Source: Bacteroidales bacterium UBA5537
GTDB lineage: Bacteria; Bacteroidota; Bacteroidia; Bacteroidales; Lentimicrobiaceae
DNA length: 5,714 nucleotides
NCBI GenBank assembly: GCA_002426025.1
Contig: DINP01000085.1
Coordinates: forward strand, 1-5,714
Direction of reading: 5' to 3'
Shown: positions 1 to 5,714 of the stretch, piece after piece
How the letters are laid out: every line of letters starts with the position of its first letter
Numbering within the stretch: position 1 is the stretch's first letter
Program-made: the position numbers and the translations under genes
The notes under the pieces: generated by a model
The model's database searches: none
Seen by the model: only the letters and a program-made list of their open reading frames with translations
Told to the model about the DNA's origin: nothing

Positions 1-431
1 CCATTGTTGCCAAAGTTATTCAGCACATAGTTAATAACAGCGACCGCATCTTCCTTGGTATCAACCTGAGGAGGCATGGGAGCCGGATATTTAATGGTTC
101 TGTCAGCTGCAACTTTTTCTGATCCGTTTAACACCTGGGAAACGGCCTGAACCTTATGATTCAGTAGAAAATCTGATCCGACCAGTGAAGGGAAAACATT
201 GGCTATCCCCTGTCCGTTTGCCTGATGACAGGCGAAACACTTAGTCTTGAATATCTCCTCACCGCGCGCCATTTGTTCGGCACTTGGACCGGCCGCTTCG
301 GCTGGCTGCTCACTAACCTGAGCATTATCAGTTGATTCGGTTCCGGTTTTTGTACCGCCACCGCATGAAGTCATCATTACAAGCCCTAAAAAGCCTGCTG
401 CTGCGAAAGTAAAGTAGTTTCTGGTTTTCAT
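1..431 (-). CDS. Lipoprotein mono-heme c-type cytochrome, 3' end cut by window edge
   Basis: Translating the minus strand from the ATG at 431-429 gives 143 uninterrupted codons up to the window edge. Residues 1-22 look like a lipoprotein signal peptide (basic KTR start, hydrophobic core, then MMTSC), with Cys23 the likely lipidated residue. A GGG- and Ala/Glu-rich linker (about 24-50) follows. The class I cytochrome c domain has its heme site CFACH at 65-69 and a probable Met axial ligand at 119 in PAPMPP. The last visible helix (AVAVINYVLNNFG) is the usual C-terminal helix, so probably only a few to about 20 residues are missing. From family knowledge, the pattern resembles soluble cytochrome c domains, including those fused to some copper nitrite reductases. 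It lies 65 nt downstream of the SafE-like gene on the same strand. An electron-donor role to the cbb3 oxidase is inferred from position only. No Shine-Dalgarno is visible; the leader is A-rich. Confidence 0.88.
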   Translation of the reverse strand, partial: MKTRNYFTFAAAGFLGLVMMTSCGGGTKTGTESTDNAQVSEQPAEAAGPSAEQMARGEEIFKTKCFACHQANGQGIANVFPSLVGSDFLLNHKVQAVSQVLNGSEKVAADRTIKYPAPMPPQVDTKEDAVAVINYVLNNFGNN

Positions 432-496
432 AATTGAGTTTTTGGTTGTGGTAAAATTATTAATAATCATTTTAAATTAAGAACAAAAAGGTAAAT

Positions 497-1216
497 TTAT
501 TTTGGTTTACAACAAGAATGTGCTTTTTCGACAACCGGTGTTAACGCTTCTGCTTTCGGACTTATATACGGAATGCCAAGTGAAAGGCCCCGCATAATTA
601 TCAGAACCCCCAACAGCACAATTACATAGGGAGAAAGCTTGTTAATAAATACCCTAAGCTTCAGGCTGATCATAGTTCCGGCAAGGGAAACTGCAAGCAT
701 AACGGGCACGGTGCCAATGCCAAACAAGGCCATATACATCATTCCTTCAAAAACTCCGCTGGTGTTGATCGCACCGGCAACAGCCACATAAACCAGACCG
801 CAGGGTAAAATGCCATTCAGCAAACCAATCCCAAACAGTGATGGATAGGAACTGTTGCGGAACAATCGCCTGAAGCCACCCATCAGCCGGGCCGAATAGC
901 CTTCGAAAATGGTATTTACCGATGGCAATTGCCTGAACAATAAGGGGACAACCACAAAAGCAATCATCAGTGCCCCAACAATTACAGAAGCCCAAAGCTG
1001 AAACCCAGCCATGTGAAGGCCTTTGCCAAGAAGTCCGAAAAGTGCACCCAGCAACATATAGGTAAGAATACGTCCTGAGTTGTAGGTTAGCCCGCCAGCG
1101 ATACGCCTGAACCAATTATCGCTGCGCAATGGTAATGCAAGTGCAATTGGCCCGCACATTCCTGCACAATGGGCGCTACCAACCAATCCTATTAAAAATG
1201 CTGTCCAGAGATACAT
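497..1216 (-). CDS. TauE/SafE-like (UreH/DsbD_2-type) polytopic membrane protein, putative cbb3 copper/assembly factor
   Basis: This 239-residue protein is almost entirely hydrophobic, with about six membrane segments (roughly 3-29, 46-66, 74-93, 126-150, 156-182, 194-216). The N-terminal segment carries a HCAGMCG motif (His16, Cys17, Met20, Cys21), and the fourth has NGILPCG with Cys139. These are hallmarks of the family annotated as sulfite exporter TauE/SafE or UreH-like/DsbD_2 membrane domain, related to CcdA/DsbD. The tail ends in HSCCKPK (Cys235, Cys236), which could bind metal. Homologues commonly sit after ccoGH in Bacteroidota and Proteobacteria cbb3 clusters. The substrate is not settled; copper delivery or thiol exchange for oxidase maturation is an inference from the Cys/Met/His motifs and position. 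The ATG at 1216 places the first helix directly at the N-terminus, as usual for the family. The leader is a pyrimidine-rich 7-mer array with no Shine-Dalgarno. The stop is TAA. Confidence 0.87.
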   Translation of the reverse strand: MYLWTAFLIGLVGSAHCAGMCGPIALALPLRSDNWFRRIAGGLTYNSGRILTYMLLGALFGLLGKGLHMAGFQLWASVIVGALMIAFVVVPLLFRQLPSVNTIFEGYSARLMGGFRRLFRNSSYPSLFGIGLLNGILPCGLVYVAVAGAINTSGVFEGMMYMALFGIGTVPVMLAVSLAGTMISLKLRVFINKLSPYVIVLLGVLIIMRGLSLGIPYISPKAEALTPVVEKAHSCCKPK

Positions 1217-1271
1217 AGGAAGTAAAAAGTTTAAAGTAAAAAGTAAAAAGTTTTAAGCTCAAAGTAAAAAG
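1216..1271 (-). repeat. Eight in-phase 7-nt AT-rich tandem units abutting the SafE-like start codon
   Basis: Read on the minus strand from 1271 down, the sequence splits exactly into eight heptads: CTTTTTA, CTTTGAG, CTTAAAA, CTTTTTA, CTTTTTA, CTTTAAA, CTTTTTA, CTTCCTA. Every unit begins with CTT and four are identical. The final A of the eighth unit is the first base of the ATG of the SafE-like gene. The array forms the whole proximal leader of that gene and begins right where the upstream hairpin element ends. Whether it is a decayed tandem repeat, part of a dispersed element or a translation-modulating leader cannot be decided from one copy. Confidence 0.8.
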
Positions 1272-1275
1272 CCTG

Positions 1276-1298
1276 CCTGTTTGCCAGAGGCAGACAGG
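1276..1298. repeat. GC-rich inverted repeat (10-bp arms, 3-nt loop) between ccoH and the SafE-like gene
   Basis: The plus strand reads CCTGTTTGCC (1276-1285), AGA, then GGCAGACAGG (1289-1298). The arms pair over ten positions with one G-T wobble (a C/A mismatch on the minus strand). The stem is much richer in GC than the AT-rich flank. It begins 9 nt after the ccoH stop (TAG). On the transcribed minus strand it is followed by CAGGC and then TTTTTA, so it could act as a weak terminator or an mRNA-stabilising stem. Its isolated GC-rich form beside an AT-rich array also suits a dispersed extragenic palindrome (REP-like). Confidence 0.65.
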
Positions 1299-1307
1299 TA
1301 AGAATCA

Positions 1308-1760
1308 CTATTTCACAATCCGCAGATTTTCTTCGTGATAGTATTCTTTTCCGTCCATTTTCCAGGTGATTTTAGCGATGTATTTGCCGGCATCCATCCT
1401 TTCGGTTGAAATCCGTTGAACCATGGTTGTGTCAAATCTGAGACTATCAGTAAAATCAGCATACTGATCTGAAGGACGGAACATATGAACGGTGCCTTTG
1501 ATTGCCTTCCCTTTTAAATCATCAGGATAGGTAAACACTATCTCGTTCTGTTGTTGCTCAATCATAATTTTACCCGACAATGCCCTTGCATTCGCTATAC
1601 GGTCAATCTGCTGCTGATATTCAAGACTTTGCGGATAGTATTCTGTTTCAACAAGATCGAATCGCTGTTGAGAACTGAAATAGATGAGGGCAACCATGCT
1701 TAACAGAAACAGTCCGATAAACATAAAAATTCCGGTGCCCCAATTAAATTTGAACGACAT
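1308..1760 (-). CDS. ccoH: CcoH/FixH family cbb3 oxidase assembly protein
   Basis: This 150-residue protein has one N-terminal membrane anchor (about 10-28, after a short FKFNWGTG cytoplasmic start) and an extracytoplasmic domain. The WGTGI entry to the helix and the YYPQSLEYQQQID stretch at 41-53 are typical of the FixH family, and the length is normal. In other bacteria CcoH interacts with CcoN and the assembled oxidase and is needed for stable cbb3 formation. The C-terminal part is a beta-rich domain with no Cys or heme site. The gene follows ccoG after 35 nt, so co-transcription is likely. The ATG at 1760 is chosen because it gives the conserved N-terminus; its leader is A-rich with no well-placed Shine-Dalgarno. 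Sequence similarity in this family is low, so the call rests on motif, topology and gene order together. Confidence 0.9.
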   Translation of the reverse strand: MSFKFNWGTGIFMFIGLFLLSMVALIYFSSQQRFDLVETEYYPQSLEYQQQIDRIANARALSGKIMIEQQQNEIVFTYPDDLKGKAIKGTVHMFRPSDQYADFTDSLRFDTTMVQRISTERMDAGKYIAKITWKMDGKEYYHEENLRIVK

Positions 1761-1795
1761 AGCAGTTTATTTTATAGATTTCCTGTCAGGTTAAA

Positions 1796-3214
1796 TTATT
1801 TCTTAGTGTCAAGTTCATTCGGACCTACAAAGGTAGCCTCAATTTCATCCATTACACGACCTTCGCTCATTACTTTAAATTCAATCTCGGTTAAGGATGT
1901 TTTTACTTTAGCCTTCTCCATAACCAACAGGAAAGTTGCCTTACCAACATCCTCTTTTTTAACAACCAATGGATCTCCCATCATTTTAATCGAGCCAACA
2001 GCTTCATCAATTGTAAGATCAACAGGCAGATCCTTGCGGGTTTTATTGATCAGTTGTATAGTGTAGATGTTGCTGTAATGCAGTGAATCGTATTCCTGGT
2101 ACATTGAACCGGGCAAACGCAGTATGGTTGATTCAATATCAGTTCGGATCGAAAAAAGATATCCGATAAGGATAAGCAAAGCCGAAAGTACCACCGAATA
2201 GAACAGAATCCTGACATTAAAGCTGAGTTTGGTCCCTTCGGCTATTGTGCGCTCTGAGGCATATCTTATGAGGCCCCGTGGTTTGTGCACCCTGTCCATC
2301 ACCTGATTGCAGGCATCAATGCAGGCCGTGCAATTGATACATTCGAGCTGTGTGCCGTTCCGGATATCAATCCCGGTTGGACAAACAAGTACACAACTGT
2401 TACATTCGATGCAATCACCCTTTCCAACTTTTTCACGATCTTCCAATGGATTGTATTTTCCCCTTGGTTCACCGCGCTTGTAATCGTAACTAACAATGAT
2501 AGAGTTTCTGTCGAGAAGAACGCCCTGCAGCCTTCCATAAGGGCAGATGATAACGCAAACCTGCTCTCTGAGTTTGGCAAAAACCAGGTAATGAGCAGCT
2601 GCGAAAATCAGCATTCCAATAAAACCGGCAATATTCCCGGCCGGACCGGCTGCGATCAGCTCCTTTACCCTATCCATACCTATTACATAGGCAAGGAAGA
2701 AATAGACTGTTACCAGCGATATTAGATAGAAAATCAGGTGTTTTAACGATTTTCGCCAGAATTTGTCGAAATCCATGGCGCGCTCATCCAGTTTCCTCTG
2801 CATGCTGTTGTTACCTTCAATCAGGTATTCAATCTGCCTGAAGACAAATTCCATAAAGATGGTCTGCGGACAAATCCATCCACAGAAAATCCGGCCGAAA
2901 ATTACTGTAAACAGCACCACAAACACAATAAATGCGATCATGGACAGGACGAAGAGATAAAAATCCTGGGGGAAAAACATTACCCCAAAAACAATGAATT
3001 TGCGTTCCAGAAAATTAAAAAGCAACAGTGGTTCACCATTGACTTTGATGAAAGGCAGCGTAAAAAAAATCAGCAACAAAGCATAAGAAACCAGGACGCG
3101 GTAATTAAACAACCGGCCCTTGGGACGTTTGGGATACACCCACAAGCGTTTACCGTCTTCGGCTATCGTTGAAACCCTGTCGCGAAAGGAATTATTTTCT
3201 TCTGGTTCATCCAT
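1796..3214 (-). CDS. ccoG: CcoG (FixG/RdxA) 4Fe-4S membrane protein, cbb3 assembly cupric reductase
   Basis: This 472-residue protein has the full CcoG architecture. Membrane segments lie at about 40-56, 84-107, 158-178, 195-213 and 335-355. CGWICP (Cys111, Cys115) and VCVIICPYG (Cys220, Cys224) follow the second and fourth helices, as in NapH/FixG proteins. A dicluster ferredoxin domain then has Cys268-271-274-278 (CIECNSCVLVCP) and Cys292-295-298-302 (CINCTACIDACN). The C-terminal 110 or so residues form the Ig-like periplasmic FixG_C domain. Work on Rhodobacter CcoG showed that it reduces Cu(II) to Cu(I) for CuB insertion; the same role here is inferred from the intact Cys set. The length is standard and nothing is broken. 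ccoH follows 35 nt downstream. Upstream, a 116-nt gap with a hairpin separates it from ccoP, unlike the tight spacing within ccoNOQP. The ATG at 3214 gives a short acidic cytoplasmic N-terminus before helix 1. Confidence 0.97.
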   Translation of the reverse strand: MDEPEENNSFRDRVSTIAEDGKRLWVYPKRPKGRLFNYRVLVSYALLLIFFTLPFIKVNGEPLLLFNFLERKFIVFGVMFFPQDFYLFVLSMIAFIVFVVLFTVIFGRIFCGWICPQTIFMEFVFRQIEYLIEGNNSMQRKLDERAMDFDKFWRKSLKHLIFYLISLVTVYFFLAYVIGMDRVKELIAAGPAGNIAGFIGMLIFAAAHYLVFAKLREQVCVIICPYGRLQGVLLDRNSIIVSYDYKRGEPRGKYNPLEDREKVGKGDCIECNSCVLVCPTGIDIRNGTQLECINCTACIDACNQVMDRVHKPRGLIRYASERTIAEGTKLSFNVRILFYSVVLSALLILIGYLFSIRTDIESTILRLPGSMYQEYDSLHYSNIYTIQLINKTRKDLPVDLTIDEAVGSIKMMGDPLVVKKEDVGKATFLLVMEKAKVKTSLTEIEFKVMSEGRVMDEIEATFVGPNELDTKK

Positions 3215-3237
3215 TTTAGTAATGTTTAATTAAACGC

Positions 3238-3278
3238 AAAACCAATGGCGTTGGGGTTATTCCTCAGCCACTGGTTTT
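3238..3278 (-). terminator. Inverted repeat in the ccoP-ccoG gap, possible intra-operon attenuator or processing stem
   Basis: The arms are AAAACCAATGGC (3238-3249) and GCCACTGGTTTT (3267-3278) on the plus strand, with a 17-nt loop. On the transcribed minus strand the single mismatch becomes a G-U wobble, giving a continuous 12-bp stem that opens with A's and closes with UUUU, then GCGUUUAAUU. That is the shape of a leaky rho-independent terminator. It lies 52 nt past the ccoP stop and 24 nt before the ccoG start. It would let the oxidase subunits be made in excess over the assembly factors. A 3'-end stabiliser or RNase processing site is equally possible. No expression data are visible here. 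Confidence 0.45.
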
Positions 3279-3330
3279 TAATCCGGTAATCTTTAAAAAA
3301 GGTCATTAAATAAGCATGCGCATAGGAGAA

Positions 3331-3963
3331 TTATCCGAAAGTATCGTATTTCTTTCCCTGAGGGGCTTTTGCATTTACCGGTTTTGTGCCTTGCAGGCTC
3401 AGTATGTAACTTAATACCTGCTGTATCTGCACAGGCGTCAACTGATCTTTATAAGAAATCATCCCCTTTTCAATCACACCATTAATAACCACATCGTAAA
3501 GGTTTTTGATGGTGATACGGTTGTTGATCGAATCGCCGTGAATCCAGTAATTATCGGTCATATTCGGTCCAACAAGGCCTTGCGCTTCAGGGGCATGGCA
3601 GGTAACACAAATCTTATCGTAGATTTCCTTACCGGAAGCCAGGTCGGCAGCCGCAATCATGGGAACCATATTCTCAAGATCAATGGTGACTTCGGGGGTA
3701 GCTTGCTTAACTTCATGGGCAGCAGCCATTTCGGTTTTATATTCCCCTTCCTGCAGGGGCCACCACTCTGCCAGATGATAGCCTACCAAATAGACCAATG
3801 CAAAAATTATGGTTCCATAAAAGAGGTATAGCCACCACTGAGGAAGCTTATTATCAAGCTCACGAATGCCATCGTATTCATGGTCTTCGAGATATCTGTC
3901 GTTGGTTAACTCATCAATTTCAGGTTCACCATGAGGCAGTTTTTTGTCATCTATATTGCTCAT
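3331..3963 (-). CDS. ccoP: CcoP, mono-heme cbb3 oxidase cytochrome c subunit (subunit III)
   Basis: This 210-residue protein begins with an acidic cytoplasmic segment holding the CcoP signature HEYDGIRELDNKLPQWW (about 28-44). One membrane helix (about 45-65) and a periplasmic cytochrome c domain follow. Only one heme site is present, CVTCH at 119-123, with Met168 (GMISY) as the likely distal ligand. Proteobacterial CcoP normally has two heme sites and about 290-310 residues, so this form lacks one heme domain. The reading frame is clean, so this is a natural short form rather than a truncation. It passes electrons from a donor cytochrome towards the CcoO heme. The gene starts 12 nt after ccoQ. 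AAGGA at 3970-3966 stands only 2 nt from the ATG, too close for an ideal ribosome binding site. The stop is TAA. Confidence 0.96.
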   Translation of the reverse strand: MSNIDDKKLPHGEPEIDELTNDRYLEDHEYDGIRELDNKLPQWWLYLFYGTIIFALVYLVGYHLAEWWPLQEGEYKTEMAAAHEVKQATPEVTIDLENMVPMIAAADLASGKEIYDKICVTCHAPEAQGLVGPNMTDNYWIHGDSINNRITIKNLYDVVINGVIEKGMISYKDQLTPVQIQQVLSYILSLQGTKPVNAKAPQGKKYDTFG

Positions 3964-3975
3964 AATCCTTATTTT

Positions 3976-4173
3976 TCAGTGTTTTCGATTCATGAATTCA
4001 TTCTGATTGTCGTTGTCGAGTGGCATATTGGCCAATTCGCGGTCGCGGCTTTTCTTGATGGTGAGAGTATGAATTACAATCGCAACAAAAAGCGCAACGA
4101 ACAACAGCAGTGCAATTATCGGAAACCAATAAACGCCATCAACTTTGTCAAATAATCGTGTTACAATACCCAT
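3976..4173 (-). CDS. ccoQ: CcoQ/FixQ small cbb3 oxidase subunit
   Basis: This 65-residue protein has a single membrane helix (about 16-37, YWFPIIALLLFVALF) followed by a charged cytoplasmic tail. The tail carries KKSRDRELANMPLDND, a close match to the family's 'K..DEMANLPLDDD' pattern. CcoQ is a non-catalytic subunit that, in other species, aids association or stability of CcoP with the complex and protects it from oxygen. The gene lies exactly where expected, 11 nt after ccoNO and 12 nt before ccoP. AGGG at 4181-4178 stands 4 nt before the ATG, a short Shine-Dalgarno that supports this start. The stop is TGA. The call rests on the motif, size and position together. Confidence 0.93.
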   Translation of the reverse strand: MGIVTRLFDKVDGVYWFPIIALLLFVALFVAIVIHTLTIKKSRDRELANMPLDNDNQNEFMNRKH

Positions 4174-4184
4174 ATTGCCCTGTT

Positions 4185-5714
4185 TTATTTGTTTTCAGAA
4201 TCTTCAGCGTTTACTACAATATCGGTTCCGATGCGCTGGATATAAGCAATGAGGGCGATTACCTGCTTGTTGCTTTCAACATCAATACCCTGAGCTTTCA
4301 GTCCGGCAGCAATCTTATCGGCCTGCGCCTTCAGATCATCGTTGGCAACTAAGTCATAGCCTTCGGGATAAGGAACACCGAGTGTCTGCATTACCCTGAT
4401 TTTTCTGGGTGTTGACTCAGTATCAATTTCAAGATCGGCAAGCCATGAATACTTCGGCATAATAGAGGTAGCATTCATTTTTTGAGGATCCATAAAGTGG
4501 TTGTAATGCCATGAATCAGGCTTATAGTTGCGGCCGGTTTTAACACCTTCGCGCCACAAATCGGGCCCGGTGCGTTTTGAGCCCCACTGGAATGGATGGT
4601 CATAAACATATTCGCCGGCTTTTGAATATTCACCATAACGTTCGGTTTCTGACCTGAACGGGCGAATCATTTGTGAGTGGCAGTTATAACAACCCTCTTT
4701 CACATAAATATCGCGTCCCTGCAATTCGAGCGGAGTATAGGGCTTCACACTGGAGATGGTTGGAATATTTGATTTTATGAGATAAGTAGGAACAATTTCG
4801 ACAATACCACCGATAAGAATCGCAATAATTGCCAGAATCATAAACCTGACTGGTTTACGCTCGAGGAAACGGTGAATGCTTTCGCCTGATTTCATGCCGC
4901 CTTCTTTGGCAAGCGCAGGTGCTTCGGCAGCTTCCATAGCAACAAACGAACCGGCTTTAACCGTTTTGGCGATATTGAAAATCATCAGCAAGGCACCAAT
5001 AAAATAGAGTGTGCCTCCGACTACCCGCATTACGTACATTGGCATGATCTGCGAAACTATCTGCAGGAAATTGGGGTAAACCAGGTCGCCGGCTTCGTTA
5101 AACTGCTTCCACATGGAGGCTTCGGTCCAACCTGCCCAGTACAATGGAATTGAGTAGAAAAGGATGGCAAGGGTTCCCATCCAGAAATGGAGATTTGCCA
5201 GCTTTACAGAATAAAGTTTTGTATTGAACATCCTGGGAAACAGCCAGTAAACCATACCAAATGTAAGGAATCCGTTCCAGCCTAAGGCGCCGATGTGCAC
5301 GTGACCTACAGTCCAGTTGGTAAAGTGGCTGATGGCGTTGATGCTTTTGAGCGAGAGCATTGGCCCTTCGAAAGTTGACATACCATAAGCGGTAACGGCA
5401 ACCACGAAGAATTTTAAAACGGGATCTTCGCGAACTTTGTCCCAGGCACCTCTTAACGTTAACAATCCATTGATCATACCTCCCCACGAAGGTGCGATAA
5501 GCATAATAGAAAATACAGTTCCGAGCGATTGCGCCCAGTTGGGAATTGACTGATAAAGCAAATGGTGCGGCCCTGCCCATATATAAAGGAAGATCAACGC
5601 CCAGAAATGGATGATACTCAGTTTATAGGAATAAACCGGACGGTTGGCCGCCTTGGGCATAAAGTAATACATCAAACCCAGGTAAGGCGTGGTAAGGAAG
5701 AATGCTACCGCGTT
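4185..5714 (-). CDS. ccoNO: Fused CcoN-CcoO cbb3 oxidase catalytic subunit and cytochrome c subunit, 5' end cut by window edge
   Basis: The frame is open from the right edge (first codons N-A-V-A-F-F-L) to a TAA at 4187-4185, giving 509 residues. The true start lies outside; codon 14, a TTG, is not a start because the conserved CcoN sequence continues upstream of it. The CcoN part (about 1-253) has the family C active-site Tyr44 in YIWAGPHH, CuB ligands His50/His51, Glu116 in STFEGPM, and heme b3/heme b ligands His138/His140 in GHVHIGALG. The first CuB His (of GHNAV) lies just beyond the edge. An Ala/Glu-rich linker (about 254-285) follows, with no stop. The CcoO part then has a membrane anchor (about 288-313), the heme site CYNCH (342-346), conserved RPFRSETERYGEYS and HPFQWGSKRTGPDL, and Met419 (SIMPKY) as distal heme ligand. 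It reduces O2 to water at high affinity and pumps protons. In most bacteria these are two genes; fusion is known in Bacteroidota. Confidence 0.97.
   Translation of the reverse strand, partial: NAVAFFLTTPYLGLMYYFMPKAANRPVYSYKLSIIHFWALIFLYIWAGPHHLLYQSIPNWAQSLGTVFSIMLIAPSWGGMINGLLTLRGAWDKVREDPVLKFFVVAVTAYGMSTFEGPMLSLKSINAISHFTNWTVGHVHIGALGWNGFLTFGMVYWLFPRMFNTKLYSVKLANLHFWMGTLAILFYSIPLYWAGWTEASMWKQFNEAGDLVYPNFLQIVSQIMPMYVMRVVGGTLYFIGALLMIFNIAKTVKAGSFVAMEAAEAPALAKEGGMKSGESIHRFLERKPVRFMILAIIAILIGGIVEIVPTYLIKSNIPTISSVKPYTPLELQGRDIYVKEGCYNCHSQMIRPFRSETERYGEYSKAGEYVYDHPFQWGSKRTGPDLWREGVKTGRNYKPDSWHYNHFMDPQKMNATSIMPKYSWLADLEIDTESTPRKIRVMQTLGVPYPEGYDLVANDDLKAQADKIAAGLKAQGIDVESNKQVIALIAYIQRIGTDIVVNAEDSENK

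Noticed and set aside
432..496. Bacteroidota-type promoter (TTG, then TAnnTTTG) before the cytochrome c gene
   Set aside because: TAATTTTA and an upstream TTG can be found, but the last consensus base is wrong and the spacing is about 24 nt rather than about 19-21. The match is no better than expected in AT-rich DNA.
2285..2725. 146-codon open frame on the plus strand, inside ccoG
   Set aside because: It is antisense to the fully conserved ferredoxin and membrane part of CcoG, and its translation shows no recognisable domain. It is a shadow of the real gene.
3521..3535. FNR-like half site TTGAT inside ccoP
   Set aside because: The second half (ATCAA) is missing and the site is within conserved coding sequence. 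The expected FNR/CRP control region would lie upstream of ccoN, outside the window.
5098..5580. 160-codon open frame on the minus strand in another frame of ccoNO
   Set aside because: It overlaps the conserved CcoN helices in a shifted frame, and the product is Arg/Cys-rich without family features.
5673..5675. TTG codon as the start of ccoNO
   Set aside because: The same frame continues to the window edge with conserved CcoN sequence (NAVAFFLTTPYLG), so the start lies outside the window.
1..5714. A previously undescribed system such as a defence island, CRISPR array, mobile element with transposase, or tRNA/rRNA gene
   Set aside because: Every gene belongs to a known oxidase, assembly or cytochrome family. 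No direct repeats with spacers, transposase, integrase or RNA gene was recognised on either strand.

Overview
The window reads as one unidirectional gene cluster, all on the minus strand, encoding a cbb3-type cytochrome c oxidase (heme-copper oxidase family C) and its assembly factors. In transcription order (right to left) it holds ccoN-ccoO fused in one frame (5' end cut by the window edge), ccoQ, ccoP, ccoG, ccoH, a polytopic TauE/SafE-like (UreH/DsbD_2-type) membrane protein, and a lipoprotein c-type cytochrome whose 3' end is cut by the left edge. The source is most likely a Bacteroidota bacterium. The reasons are the CcoN-CcoO fusion, the short CcoP with a single heme site, moderate GC content, start codons mostly in A-rich leaders with little Shine-Dalgarno sequence, and this gene order. 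Genus cannot be told from the sequence.

Layout: 5714-4185 ccoNO, then an 11-nt gap; 4173-3976 ccoQ, then a 12-nt gap; 3963-3331 ccoP. These three form a tight structural-subunit block. A 116-nt gap with a strong inverted repeat separates ccoP from ccoG (3214-1796). ccoH (1760-1308) follows after 35 nt. The 91-nt gap between ccoH and the SafE-like gene (1216-497) is almost wholly made of two repeat structures: a GC-rich hairpin and eight in-phase AT-rich 7-mers that run into the start codon. The cytochrome c gene starts at 431 after a 65-nt AT-rich gap. No stretch over 300 nt lacks a gene.

How they work together: CcoN holds the heme b and the heme b3-CuB active site that reduces O2 at high affinity. 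CcoO (here the C-terminal part of the same chain) and CcoP carry periplasmic c hemes that feed electrons in. CcoQ is a small single-helix subunit. CcoG (a 4Fe-4S membrane protein known as a cupric reductase in Rhodobacter), CcoH (FixH) and probably the Cys-bearing SafE-like protein serve copper handling and assembly. The terminal lipoprotein cytochrome c is a plausible membrane-tethered electron donor to the oxidase.

I see no novel defence, mobile or biosynthetic system. The less ordinary points are the CcoN-CcoO fusion paired with a mono-heme CcoP, the heptad array and hairpin that fill the ccoH-safE gap, the hairpin that splits structural from assembly genes, and the cytochrome c lipoprotein at the cluster end.
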